From CAZPNX01 sp964518765 (GTDB lineage: Bacteria; Edwardsbacteria; AC1; EtOH8), in assembly GCA_964518765.1 (NCBI GenBank), contig CAZFJC010000013.1, positions 1 to 64,000 on the forward strand: a stretch of 64,000 nt of DNA. Direction: 5' to 3'. Under the pieces are notes generated by a model that searched no databases, was not told the origin of the DNA, and was given only the letters and a program-made list of their open reading frames with translations. Made by a program: the position numbers and the translations under genes. Shown in pieces: positions 1-7,895 of this stretch (the first letter of the stretch is position 1; the number at the start of each line of letters is the position of its first letter).

Positions 1-48
1 TATATTAAAATAAAATTTTTTATTTTTTGTAATTTTATTTTTTTTTAA

Positions 49-423
49 TTAAATTTTATATTTTTTTTGAAAAACTGGGGAATTAGGGGTAAGTTTGGGT
101 TTTTTACTTATTGCACATAATTCTATCTTTGTATCAATAAAAGCATGTGTATTTGGTGCTGTTTCAGATTCCGTATCTAAAAAATTACCGTCTTTGAAAA
201 CTTCAACGGTAGATTTTGATATTCTTCCTATACGAAAATATATACCATCATTATCAAGCGGCGTAATATTACCTATATGCCAAATTGTACCCAATCTTTT
301 TTCTGCGGAAGGCAATGAATTAATAATTTCCTTAATAATTTCTGCTCTTTCCTTTTGAGGTTCTAAAAAATTTGTTTGTTTATTTGTATGTATTTTTATA
401 CGAAACAATTGAAACTCAAGCAT
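49..423 (-). CDS. Hypothetical protein in AT-rich island, possibly truncated
   Basis: This is an unrecognised 124-residue protein. The start is the ATG at 423, which has an AAGGAAGG ribosome-binding site seven bases upstream; a longer reading from 447 would run through that site. The protein is rich in Lys, Ile and Asn, has no Cys pair and no membrane segment, and begins with a hydrophobic strand (MLEFQLF). Its codon use is AT-rich, quite unlike the GC-rich genes to the right, and the composition changes abruptly near 530. The ORF ends in a low-complexity A/T stretch, so the original protein may have been longer and lost its C-terminal half by frameshift. No function is proposed. It most likely arrived by transfer. 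Confidence 0.55.
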   Translation of the reverse strand: MLEFQLFRIKIHTNKQTNFLEPQKERAEIIKEIINSLPSAEKRLGTIWHIGNITPLDNDGIYFRIGRISKSTVEVFKDGNFLDTESETAPNTHAFIDTKIELCAISKKPKLTPNSPVFQKKYKI

Positions 424-570
424 CTTTTTTCCTTCCTTTTCTACCATTAAGGTGTGACAATTTATGCTTTAAAATAGCAGTATGTAATTAGCTAACAGCC
501 CATTAACGGCGTTCTGGGCCTGGTATACACTCTGGATGACCAGTCGCATGCGTCCCCACCCGGCCCGGGA

Positions 571-3030
571 TTACCTCTTCTTCGACCGGGGCCTTCTCCC
601 CGCGGCCCTGGCCGCCTTCCGCGGCCTTCCAGGGGTTTTGGCTTTTTTGATTTTACCCGTTTTCCTGGATGTCTTGGCTTTCTTTCCCGGCTTGATCTTC
701 GATTTAGCCTTTGCCGGCTTACCCTTTTCCCCGGCCTTCCTGCCCTTCATCGTCTCCCTTTTCACCTTTCCCTTTCCACCTCCCCCCAGGGAATACGCCG
801 CCCGGGCCTCCCTGACCTCTGATTCGGACAGGTGCGGCAGGACCACGGCCACCACCTCGGGAAAATCGATGCCGTTTCGCTTTAGGGTCTCCAGGGTGGG
901 GACGCCGTTGGAGGTCCAACCACGGCGCTTGTAGACGGCGTCGATCAGCTTCTGGTAGCGGTCCTCGCGGTACTTGCGGTGCAGGGCTATCTTCTCCTCG
1001 GTGGTCTTGCCAGCCGGGTCGATGCCCATCCACTCCTGAAGCTGCTTGTCGTAACGATCCTGGCGGGATTCGTACTCCTCCCGGGTGACCGGCCCCAACG
1101 CCCGGTAGGGCGCCTTGTCGTACTTCCTGGTGCCCTTGCCCATCCGCAGGTCGAACACCCGCTGGAACTGGTAGACCCGCTCGGACATCCGGATCAGCTC
1201 CTCTTTGTCGATCTCCCGTCCGGTGACCCCGGAGAACAGGTCCACGTAGTTCTGGACATGCTCCGGCACCTTGGCCGCCTCCATGGGCGGGTTGGCGGTG
1301 CGGTTGTCCCCGGGCTCGATGTCGTTCCAGGGCAGCTTGCACAGCCCGTTGAGGCCGAACCAGGTGCGGAACATGGGAAAGTAGTACAGGGCCTCGGCCT
1401 TGTCCTCGAAGGTGGGGATCTGGTTGTTGACCATGTCCATGAATATCAGCCAGGCCTCGTCGTGCTGCGGCCCCTTGTTGGTCAGGTAGTAGCCGCCCTG
1501 CTGGGCCAGCGACTCTTTGCACTGGTACTCGGACTGCTCCAGCCCCTTGCCCTCGAGCGCGATGTCATCCAAAAACTGGCGGTCGCCCCAGCCGTTGTCG
1601 GCGAACATGGTCTTCATCCGATGCACCCCCTGCCCGGCGTACTCTGCTCCGAAGCCCTCGCCGCGCGCCATCTGGTGGAGCATCTCCAGCTGGGCCGCCC
1701 CATTGCCCCAGGTCAGCTCCAGGCCTCCGGTGCGCTCGGCGTTGAGGATGCCACGCTGCCAACACTCCATGACGAATCCGGTGATAGTCCCAAAGCTGAT
1801 GGTGTCGATGCCATAGGTGTCGCAGTAGAAGTTGCACTCCAACAGCCAGTCGGGATCAAAGATGCCGCAGTTGGCGGCACAGCCGGCCGCTGTTTCGTAC
1901 TCCGGACCGTCGACGATGACCTTGTGCCCTTTGTATGGCCCGGTGCGCAGCACAAACCCGTCCACCCCGTGGGCGCAGGACATGGAGCAGCCGTACCAGC
2001 AGCCATCCGGGATGTTCTGGGTGAACTTTTGGATCCACATGGTCTTGTCGATGTTCTTGGCCTCGGGATGGCTGCCGTACTGAAAGTTCATCACCGGCAG
2101 CAGATCGTAGGCGTTCATGACGCTGACGATGTTGGTGGTGCCCACCTTGCGCATGGTGCACATCTTGTCGTCGAAGTCGTGCATCTCCCTGTGCAGCCTG
2201 ACGCCAGCCCGCTGGATCCGCTCCAGGTCGGCCGGCCGGTTCATGTCTCCCTTGACCGCCGGGCCGTGCACCACCAGGGCCTTCAGCCTCTTGTCGCGGA
2301 AGACCGTCCCGATGCCGCCGCGGCCGGCCTGCTTGAGCCGGGTCACCCGGCGCCTCACGTCGTAGTAGCTGAAGTTGAGGCAGCCGATCCTAGTGTGCTC
2401 GGCGGCCTGGCCGGACGAGACCACCGAGACGTTCCTTCTGTCCTCCTCGTCCTGGGCGTACTCGTGGGTGTACTGCTCGGCGGCCACGTGGGAATCCACC
2501 GACTCCAGCGGCGCCCGCTCGATGGTGACCTTCCCCTTAACCCCGTCGATGACCACGATGACGTCCTGGGACGCCTTGCCCTGCAGCTCCAGGGCATCGA
2601 AGCCGGAGAACTTAAGCAACGGCCCGAAGTAGCCGCCGACGTTCGAGTCTATGGGGATGTCGGTCACCGGGGACAGTGTTACCACCAGCGACTTGCCGCA
2701 GCCCGGGTATTGGGTGATGCCTCCGATGGGGCCGGGGGAGATGATGATGTCGTTCTCCGGGTCGTTCCACTTGGTGGAAGGCTTGATGGCATCCCACAGG
2801 TATTTCAGCCCGAAGCCGCGGCCGCCGGTGAAGATGCGTTTCAGGTCCTCGGATATCTTTTTTTCCGAGATCCTCATGGCGCTCAGGTCGATGTGCAGGC
2901 TGCGATTGGTGTAGCCCTTCTCCGGCAGGCTGGGGGTGTAGACGTGCTCCGCCAGAACTTTATGGGCTTTCTTCATCTCCTCGATGTTATCGAGGTAACG
3001 GGTGTATTCGAATGTCCTGTTATCGCTCAT
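571..3030 (-). CDS. Aldehyde:ferredoxin oxidoreductase family protein with basic C-terminal tail
   Basis: This 819-residue protein belongs to the tungstopterin aldehyde:ferredoxin oxidoreductase family, whose members oxidise aldehydes or related substrates and pass electrons to ferredoxin in the cytoplasm. The N-terminal domain shows the glycine-rich GGRGFG segment, and a Cys cluster of the form CWYGCSMSC fits a [4Fe-4S] site, with a further Cys in GLCKLPW. The ATG at 3030 is preceded by AAGGAAA; an in-frame ATG ten codons earlier lacks a good site. The enzyme part ends near residue 748 and is followed by about 71 residues dominated by Lys and Arg, including a GRPRK segment like an AT-hook; such a tail is not usual in the family. 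The polyferredoxin gene 39 bases upstream is its likely electron partner. The substrate cannot be told from sequence. Confidence 0.9.
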   Translation of the reverse strand: MSDNRTFEYTRYLDNIEEMKKAHKVLAEHVYTPSLPEKGYTNRSLHIDLSAMRISEKKISEDLKRIFTGGRGFGLKYLWDAIKPSTKWNDPENDIIISPGPIGGITQYPGCGKSLVVTLSPVTDIPIDSNVGGYFGPLLKFSGFDALELQGKASQDVIVVIDGVKGKVTIERAPLESVDSHVAAEQYTHEYAQDEEDRRNVSVVSSGQAAEHTRIGCLNFSYYDVRRRVTRLKQAGRGGIGTVFRDKRLKALVVHGPAVKGDMNRPADLERIQRAGVRLHREMHDFDDKMCTMRKVGTTNIVSVMNAYDLLPVMNFQYGSHPEAKNIDKTMWIQKFTQNIPDGCWYGCSMSCAHGVDGFVLRTGPYKGHKVIVDGPEYETAAGCAANCGIFDPDWLLECNFYCDTYGIDTISFGTITGFVMECWQRGILNAERTGGLELTWGNGAAQLEMLHQMARGEGFGAEYAGQGVHRMKTMFADNGWGDRQFLDDIALEGKGLEQSEYQCKESLAQQGGYYLTNKGPQHDEAWLIFMDMVNNQIPTFEDKAEALYYFPMFRTWFGLNGLCKLPWNDIEPGDNRTANPPMEAAKVPEHVQNYVDLFSGVTGREIDKEELIRMSERVYQFQRVFDLRMGKGTRKYDKAPYRALGPVTREEYESRQDRYDKQLQEWMGIDPAGKTTEEKIALHRKYREDRYQKLIDAVYKRRGWTSNGVPTLETLKRNGIDFPEVVAVVLPHLSESEVREARAAYSLGGGGKGKVKRETMKGRKAGEKGKPAKAKSKIKPGKKAKTSRKTGKIKKAKTPGRPRKAARAAGRRPRSKKR

Positions 3031-3069
3031 TTCTGTTTCCTTATCGTTGGGACATGGCACGCCATGTCC

Positions 3070-3453
3070 TTACTTCTCCGCCATCTCCAGTGTCCCATGG
3101 GGGCAGGCCTTGACGCAGGCCCCGCAGGCCACGCATTTGAAGGGTTCGGGCTGGTCGGGATGGTGCCGCATGGACATGGTGGGGCAGAAGCCGACGCACA
3201 TCAGGCAGCCGACGCACTTCTTCTTGTCCAGCACCACCACCCCCAGCTTGTTGCGGGACAGCGCCTGAACCGGGCAGATCTCTATGCACTGGCCGCACTG
3301 GTTGCAGACGTTGATCTCGAAGGCGCCGTCCTTCTCCGTCACCCGGATGGCCGACTTGGCCGGGTCCTCGGTCTTGAAGAAGGTCCTGGAGCAGGCCTTC
3401 TCGCAGGCCCGGACCCCCTGGCAGGACGAGGGGTTGGTTTTGAGGTACTTCAT
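3070..3453 (-). CDS. Polyferredoxin, 4Fe-4S electron-transfer protein
   Basis: A 127-residue iron-sulfur protein. Three clear C-x2-C-x2-C-x3-C-P motifs are visible (CNQCGQC, CVGCLMC and CVACGAC, each followed by a CP), and a fourth, looser Cys group lies near residues 11-21. It therefore resembles HycB/AOR-type electron-transfer subunits that carry up to four [4Fe-4S] clusters. It is the first gene of a two-gene unit with the aldehyde oxidoreductase and very probably carries electrons to or from it. A GAGGATAG ribosome site precedes the ATG, and a TATAAT box lies at 3473-3478 on the minus strand, although no good -35 partner was found. Confidence 0.92.
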   Translation of the reverse strand: MKYLKTNPSSCQGVRACEKACSRTFFKTEDPAKSAIRVTEKDGAFEINVCNQCGQCIEICPVQALSRNKLGVVVLDKKKCVGCLMCVGFCPTMSMRHHPDQPEPFKCVACGACVKACPHGTLEMAEK

Positions 3454-3569
3454 GGTCTATCCTCAATAGTTTATTATAACTCCATATAGAATTGAATTTT
3501 ATCAGACCAACCACATAAAATCAAGATGTTATTTCGTTAAAAGTACGCCCTTTCCTTCCCGGGCTTCAT

Positions 3570-3598
3570 GAAAGGCCGCCACAAAGGGGCGGCCTTTC
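3570..3598 (-). terminator. Hairpin terminator after CapA-like gene
   Basis: A perfect 11-bp inverted repeat (GAAAGGCCGCC and its complement) with a 7-base loop lies just past the stop of the CapA-like gene. It has no long T-run on either strand. It separates that gene from the ferredoxin promoter region. Confidence 0.6.
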
Positions 3599-3603
3599 GT
3601 TGG

Positions 3604-4623
3604 TTAAAATATCATCCTGGCCACGCTGTCGGTGGGCTCGAAATCGAATCCCAGCGGCTTGGAGATTCTCCTCAAGTTCTCCAGAATGGCTCTTCCCGCC
3701 TGGCCCGTGACGATGGTCGGCTGGAAGCCGGTCTTGGTGTTGTCCACGCACACCGGCACCACCTTGGCCTCCCCCGGCCCAGAGCGCTTCAGCCTCACCT
3801 CCAGCATGATGCTCTCGGTGCATTTCCGGCTCCTGGACCCAAAGGCGAAATTGCCCAAGCTGTAGGCGATCAGCTTGCCCTTATAGATCTCCAGCCCCTG
3901 CAGGATGTGGGGGTGGTGGCCCAGCACCAGGTCGGCCCCGCTGTCTATGGAGAGTTGGGCCAGCTTCCTCTGGTACGGCTTGGGCGTGTCCATCAGCTCG
4001 GCCCCCCAGTGGAAGGAGACAACCACCAGGTCGGCCCGCTTCTTGGCGGCGGCGACATCCTCCTTGATGCAGTCTTCCTGGCCCGGGGCCGTCCCCGCCC
4101 GCCTGGACGTGGCCCAGAACTCGGCCGGATAGACCTTGGAGTACGAGAGGAAGGCGATCTTGAGCCCGTTCCGTTCGACGATTGCCGGCCTCCTGGCCTC
4201 GGCCAGATTCATTCCGGCCCCGCTGTGGGCTATGCCCAGGGAGTCCAGGAGGGCGATGGTGGCCTTGAGGGGCTCGATCCCGTAATCGAGGATATGGTTG
4301 TTGGCCAGGGCCACCGCGTCGAATCCGGCGTTTTTTAAGGCCCCGGCGTAGGACGGCGGCACCAAAAAAGTGAACCTCTTTTTAAAGGCTTTCCCTTTGG
4401 TGCCGAAGGGGGCCTCCAGATTACAGATGGCGATGTCGGCCCGGCGAATGGTCGGGGCGGACCCGGCGAAGGGATGGTCGGGCCCGTGCTCCCTTATAAT
4501 CGGCTCCATCGAGGCCCCCATCATGACGTCGCCGACCGCCAGGATGGTGACCGAGGCCGTATCGCCCGGGGCCGCCTGAGGGGGGGCGGACATCAGAACA
4601 GCCATCAGCAGGATCTTCAGCAT
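3604..4623 (-). CDS. CapA family metallophosphatase-like secreted protein
   Basis: A 339-residue protein of the CapA/PgsA family, a calcineurin-like metallophosphoesterase fold known from poly-gamma-glutamate capsule loci. A short signal peptide (residues 1-18) suggests export. Family motifs occur in order: GDVMMG at 31-36, NLEAP at 68-72, NNH at 108-110, then SFHWG, GHHPH and SLGNFAF in the second half; the His and Asn residues are metal ligands. The start has AAGGAAAG upstream. No PgsB/PgsC capsule genes are nearby, so a polyglutamate role is not supported here. The family also occurs alone as an envelope phosphoesterase, and the exact substrate is unknown. Confidence 0.88.
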   Translation of the reverse strand: MLKILLMAVLMSAPPQAAPGDTASVTILAVGDVMMGASMEPIIREHGPDHPFAGSAPTIRRADIAICNLEAPFGTKGKAFKKRFTFLVPPSYAGALKNAGFDAVALANNHILDYGIEPLKATIALLDSLGIAHSGAGMNLAEARRPAIVERNGLKIAFLSYSKVYPAEFWATSRRAGTAPGQEDCIKEDVAAAKKRADLVVVSFHWGAELMDTPKPYQRKLAQLSIDSGADLVLGHHPHILQGLEIYKGKLIAYSLGNFAFGSRSRKCTESIMLEVRLKRSGPGEAKVVPVCVDNTKTGFQPTIVTGQAGRAILENLRRISKPLGFDFEPTDSVARMIF

Positions 4624-4652
4624 ATTCTTTCCTTATGCGGGATTGGGTAATG

Positions 4653-4683
4653 AAAAAGCCCAGTCCTCGTTTGGGAACTGGGC
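4653..4683 (-). terminator. Rho-independent terminator of the M23 peptidase gene
   Basis: On the minus strand a GCCCAGT...ACTGGGC hairpin is followed directly by five T residues, about 20 bases past the stop codon of the peptidase gene. Confidence 0.8.
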
Positions 4684-4703
4684 GGCGCCAGGCAAGCCGA
4701 TTT

Positions 4704-5627
4704 TCAGAACATCCTGGCCAGCAGTATATAGTCTTGGGGATCGACCGGTTGGCCGTTGACCAGCACCTCGTAGTGCAGGTGGGGCCCTGTGGCCCGACCG
4801 GTCTGCCCCACCAGGGCCACTACCTGGCCCCTGGCCACCGACTGCCCCTGCTCCACCTTGATCATGGAGCAGTGGGCGTAGCGGGTCCGGATGCCGTAGC
4901 CGTGGTCCAGCTCCAAGCAGAGCCCGAAGTTGCCGCGATAGCCGACGAAGGTGACCGTCCCCTTGGCCGAGGCCACGATGACTGTGCCCTCGGGGGCGGC
5001 AATGTCTATGCCTTCGTGCATACGCAGCTCTCCCACCAGCGGGTCGCGCCTTAAGCCGAAGGGGCTGATGATCCATCCCGGCGAGGGCTGGATGGAGGGG
5101 GTGTGATCCCAGCGGTTTTGCTGTTCCTGGAGCGAGGCCACCACCTCGTCGAAGCTCTCGCCCTGCAGTTTGGTCTCACGCAGCATTTTGTCCAGGTCCT
5201 GCTCGGTGGCTTGGATTTGGGTGGCCGTCCCATGGCTGATCTCGCTGAGGAAGGGCGAGCGCTCGTAGCCGCCGACACCCACCTTCCTGATGTCGGAATC
5301 GATGGGTTGTAGCCCCGACATGACCCTTAACTTTGTATCGAATTCCACGAAACGGTCGATGCTGGCCTGCAGGTCCTCTATCTTTTCGTTGAAATCGGTT
5401 AGTTTAGCCTTGAGGATCCGGTTCTCTATCTCCAGCTTCTTCAGCATGGAGATATCCACGAATTTGCCGACATAGCCGGTGGTCACCAAGCCCAGCCCCA
5501 AAAGCAGGAACACGCCCAGGCCGATCATGGAAGCCACCAGCCAGTAGGGCAAACGGATGCTGACCATACCCCCGGGGTGGTGGGGTATGAGCACCACCGT
5601 CAGATATGTCTTCTCCTTGAGATTCAT
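4704..5627 (-). CDS. Membrane-anchored M23 family metallopeptidase
   Basis: A 307-residue peptidoglycan endopeptidase of the M23 (LytM/lysostaphin) family. It has a short cytoplasmic N-terminus, one membrane segment (about 29-50), a coiled coil (about 58-95), and an M23 domain from about 184 to the end. The zinc ligands are visible as H204 and D208 (HEGID) and H285 (HLH), with the catalytic-site His252 in YAHC, so the enzyme should be active rather than an EnvC-like activator. The architecture matches periplasmic wall hydrolases of the MepM/NlpD type. It is transcribed alone, divergently from the partner-switch operon, from a promoter with boxes at 5643-5672. Confidence 0.92.
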   Translation of the reverse strand: MNLKEKTYLTVVLIPHHPGGMVSIRLPYWLVASMIGLGVFLLLGLGLVTTGYVGKFVDISMLKKLEIENRILKAKLTDFNEKIEDLQASIDRFVEFDTKLRVMSGLQPIDSDIRKVGVGGYERSPFLSEISHGTATQIQATEQDLDKMLRETKLQGESFDEVVASLQEQQNRWDHTPSIQPSPGWIISPFGLRRDPLVGELRMHEGIDIAAPEGTVIVASAKGTVTFVGYRGNFGLCLELDHGYGIRTRYAHCSMIKVEQGQSVARGQVVALVGQTGRATGPHLHYEVLVNGQPVDPQDYILLARMF

Positions 5628-5642
5628 AAAATATCGCCTTAT

Positions 5643-5672
5643 ACTTTATCATATTTCAAGGACGGCTGTCAA
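5643..5672 (-). promoter_or_regulatory. Promoter of the M23 peptidase gene
   Basis: On the minus strand a perfect TTGACA (5667-5672) and TAAAGT (5643-5648) are separated by 18 bases. The predicted start lies about 9 bases before the ATG, so the leader would be very short. Confidence 0.55.
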
Positions 5673-5752
5673 GTGGTAAATTCATTTTTTACAGACCTTG
5701 ATTCCCTGATGCGCTTAGAGATGCCGTTTGGCGTCGTCCCCATGGCCGCCGC

Positions 5753-5768
5753 CATACGTTACCGTATG
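5753..5768. repeat. Inverted repeat CATACG-TTAC-CGTATG, possible operator
   Basis: A 6-bp perfect inverted repeat with a 4-base spacer sits 14 bases upstream of the -35 box of the partner-switch operon, in the spacer between two divergent genes. Its position suits an operator or activator site. The binding protein is unknown. Confidence 0.35.
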
Positions 5769-5782
5769 ACATGATATGATGC

Positions 5783-5811
5783 TTGACAACCGTGGACAAT
5801 CCTGTTAAAAT
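5783..5811 (+). promoter_or_regulatory. Promoter of the STAS-HATPase operon, predicts leaderless mRNA
   Basis: A perfect TTGACA (5783-5788), a 17-base spacer and TAAAAT (5806-5811) form a strong housekeeping-type promoter. The -10 box ends 8 bases before the ATG at 5820, so transcription should begin at or within about two bases of the start codon. No Shine-Dalgarno sequence is present. The same boxes drive gdhA at 56756-56784. Confidence 0.75.
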
Positions 5812-5819
5812 GACATTGT

Positions 5820-6803
5820 ATGGAGACAATTGCACGGCATTCAGTTGAGACCCAAAACTTCAGAGCGATCCTAATGCCATTTGAAGCCGCCGATCTATGC
5901 GCCTTGGTGTTTAGCGGCTCGATGGACGCCCTGGTGATGGACCGGCTCCAGGAGAAGGCTTCGGCCGTTTTAGCCGGCAGGCAATGGAACTATCTGGTGG
6001 ATTTGGAGGCGGTGACCTATGTCAGCTCCACTGGCCTCGGATTCCTGATGCACCTGCTCAAGCACCGGAAGGAATTCGTCTATCTTTCGAACCCTGGCCC
6101 GGCCGTGCTCAAACCGCTCAACCTGTTCGACATCAAACATCTGTTCCGCTACTATCAGACGCTCGACGACTTGGAGAGGTCGTCCGGCCTGCCGGCTGAG
6201 CTTATCGCCGCCATCAGGGAGCAGAAGCAGCTTCTCAAAAGGTCCGGGCCTCCAAAAAAGAGCCTGGAGATGCTCGGCGATTACCTGGATAACGATCAGG
6301 AGCTTCACGAAGTACAAAAAATGATGTCCTCCCTGCCCCGCCCCGACCACCGGAACGAAATTACCCTCCCGGCCGAGGAGCGCTATGCCATCGTTCTCGG
6401 ACGCTTTCTGGAGGATGCCCTGGAGCTGGCTTCCCGGCACGGCGGCCCCACGGTGGAGAAGTCCACGACGGAGCTGGTGGCCAAAGAGCTGATGGCCAAT
6501 GCCGTGGAGCACGGATATGGACGCCAGAGCGGAGGACTGGTCGTGGTCCGGTATTCACTGGAAAGCTCGAGCCTGGAGATAGAATTCATTGACCACGGTC
6601 GAGGGTTCTCCACCACCGCCCCGGCCGAGGGTGCCTTACCGCCGGCCGGCCTGGAGATGATGCGCCGTATCTTCGGCCAGGTGGAGATAGGCCCCGGCCC
6701 CGGGGGCCGCCCCGAAGGCCTGGTGCTGGGCCCCGGAACCTCTGTGCGGATGTCCCTGCGTCTGGACCCGAACAGTCGCGGCCGGGGCCAACCAGGAGCC
6801 TGA
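5820..6803 (+). CDS. STAS-HATPase fusion protein, anti-sigma antagonist plus kinase (copy 1)
   Basis: A 327-residue cytoplasmic protein joining two halves of a partner switch. Residues about 20-125 are a STAS (SpoIIAA/RsbV-like) domain; the phosphorylatable Ser is probably S70 in the VSSTGLG loop. Residues about 190-315 are a GHKL ATPase like anti-sigma kinases (RsbW/SpoIIAB), with an N-box ELMANAVEHG, a DHGRGF G1 box and a GT-containing G3 box. In classic systems these are separate proteins. It shares its full length and architecture with the next gene, and the matching N-termini support this start. The linker (about 126-185) is helical and unrecognised. The neighbouring SpoIIE-type phosphatase should act on the STAS Ser. 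No sigma factor gene is nearby, so the output partner is unknown. Confidence 0.88.
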   Translation: METIARHSVETQNFRAILMPFEAADLCALVFSGSMDALVMDRLQEKASAVLAGRQWNYLVDLEAVTYVSSTGLGFLMHLLKHRKEFVYLSNPGPAVLKPLNLFDIKHLFRYYQTLDDLERSSGLPAELIAAIREQKQLLKRSGPPKKSLEMLGDYLDNDQELHEVQKMMSSLPRPDHRNEITLPAEERYAIVLGRFLEDALELASRHGGPTVEKSTTELVAKELMANAVEHGYGRQSGGLVVVRYSLESSSLEIEFIDHGRGFSTTAPAEGALPPAGLEMMRRIFGQVEIGPGPGGRPEGLVLGPGTSVRMSLRLDPNSRGRGQPGA

Positions 6804-6824
6804 GCAAACAAGGGAATTTATAAT

Positions 6825-7847
6825 ATGGAGAGCTTCAACAAACTGGCCTTGGAGACGCCAACCTTCTCCGCCAAGATACTGGTATTCGACTCCCTGGACT
6901 TCTGCGCCATTTTGCTCAGCGGAGCGATGGAGCCCCACCTGGCATTGCAGCTCAGGGAGAAGGTGAACGCGGCCACCATCGGCAAGAGATACAATTTTCT
7001 GGTCGACTTGGAAGGCCTGACCTTCATCAGCTCCAACGGCCTCGGCTTCCTTATGTATCTGGCCAAGAGCCAACGCCAGTTTGTCTATCTCTCCCGGCCC
7101 GGGCCGGCCGTCATCAAGCCTTTCGATCTGCTGGACATCCAGCACCTATTCCGATACTTCCATACCATCCAGGAGCTGGAGGGCATGCCCGGCATCCCCC
7201 CGGCCATCCTCTCCCCGCTATGGATGGAGAAGAAGGTGCTCTCAGCCGCCCTCCACCAGAAGCAATGGGTCAAAATACTCAAGGAGCACCTGGCTTCCAG
7301 GGAGCTGACCCGAGAGATCCAGGGTTTGTCGCCCTATCTGGAGGAAGCCGAGACCAAGGATGCCATCGTCCTGCCGGCCGGCGAGAAATTCGTCAGCGTC
7401 CTCTACAAGTTCTTGGAGAGGGCCTTCGAGCGGGCCGAGGAGCACGGCGCCGCCCCTCTGGACGCCCAGACCATCGAGCTGGTGGCCAAGGAGCTGATGG
7501 GCAACGCCATCAAGCACGGATACGGATATCAGAGCGGGGGCAAGGTTCAGGCCGAGTTCAGGATCGACCAGGGTTCGCTGGTGATAACCTTCACCGACCA
7601 CGGCCGGGGATACGCCCCCGCCCCCAACGGCCAGAACGAGCTGCCATCGGCCGGCATCGAGCTGTTGCGCAGGATATTCGACGAGCTCGAGGTCGGCCAG
7701 CCCCCCCAAAAGCTGTCCGAGGGGCTGGTGTTGGGGCCGGGGACCATGGTGAGGATGGTGAAACGCTTCGGACCTCAAACCCCCCAGGCCGACGCCCGGA
7801 CGCCCGGCTGGTGGCGGCGCCTCACCGGATTTTTCCGTAAAGGATGA
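6825..7847 (+). CDS. STAS-HATPase fusion protein, anti-sigma antagonist plus kinase (copy 2)
   Basis: A 340-residue tandem paralogue of the preceding gene with the same order: a STAS domain (about 20-125; Ser in the ISSNGLG loop), a helical linker, and an anti-sigma-type HATPase (about 195-320) with an N-box ELMGNAIKHG and a DHGRGY box. The phosphorylatable Ser and ATP-binding residues are kept, so both copies look functional. The ATG has an AAGGGAA site about nine bases upstream, unlike copy 1, and it lies 21 bases after the copy 1 stop in the same operon. Two copies could form a heteromeric switch or respond to different targets. Confidence 0.88.
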   Translation: MESFNKLALETPTFSAKILVFDSLDFCAILLSGAMEPHLALQLREKVNAATIGKRYNFLVDLEGLTFISSNGLGFLMYLAKSQRQFVYLSRPGPAVIKPFDLLDIQHLFRYFHTIQELEGMPGIPPAILSPLWMEKKVLSAALHQKQWVKILKEHLASRELTREIQGLSPYLEEAETKDAIVLPAGEKFVSVLYKFLERAFERAEEHGAAPLDAQTIELVAKELMGNAIKHGYGYQSGGKVQAEFRIDQGSLVITFTDHGRGYAPAPNGQNELPSAGIELLRRIFDELEVGQPPQKLSEGLVLGPGTMVRMVKRFGPQTPQADARTPGWWRRLTGFFRKG

Positions 7848-7895
7848 CGACCCTCCGGTAGGCACTGTTCCGAGCGATAGGCTATTGGAACCGAG

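Noticed and set aside
979..3489. An 836-codon open frame on the plus strand
   Set aside because: It is antisense to the aldehyde oxidoreductase and ferredoxin genes, which have clear motifs and ribosome sites. Long antisense frames are expected in GC-rich coding DNA, and the translation is Leu/Val/His-rich without any domain.
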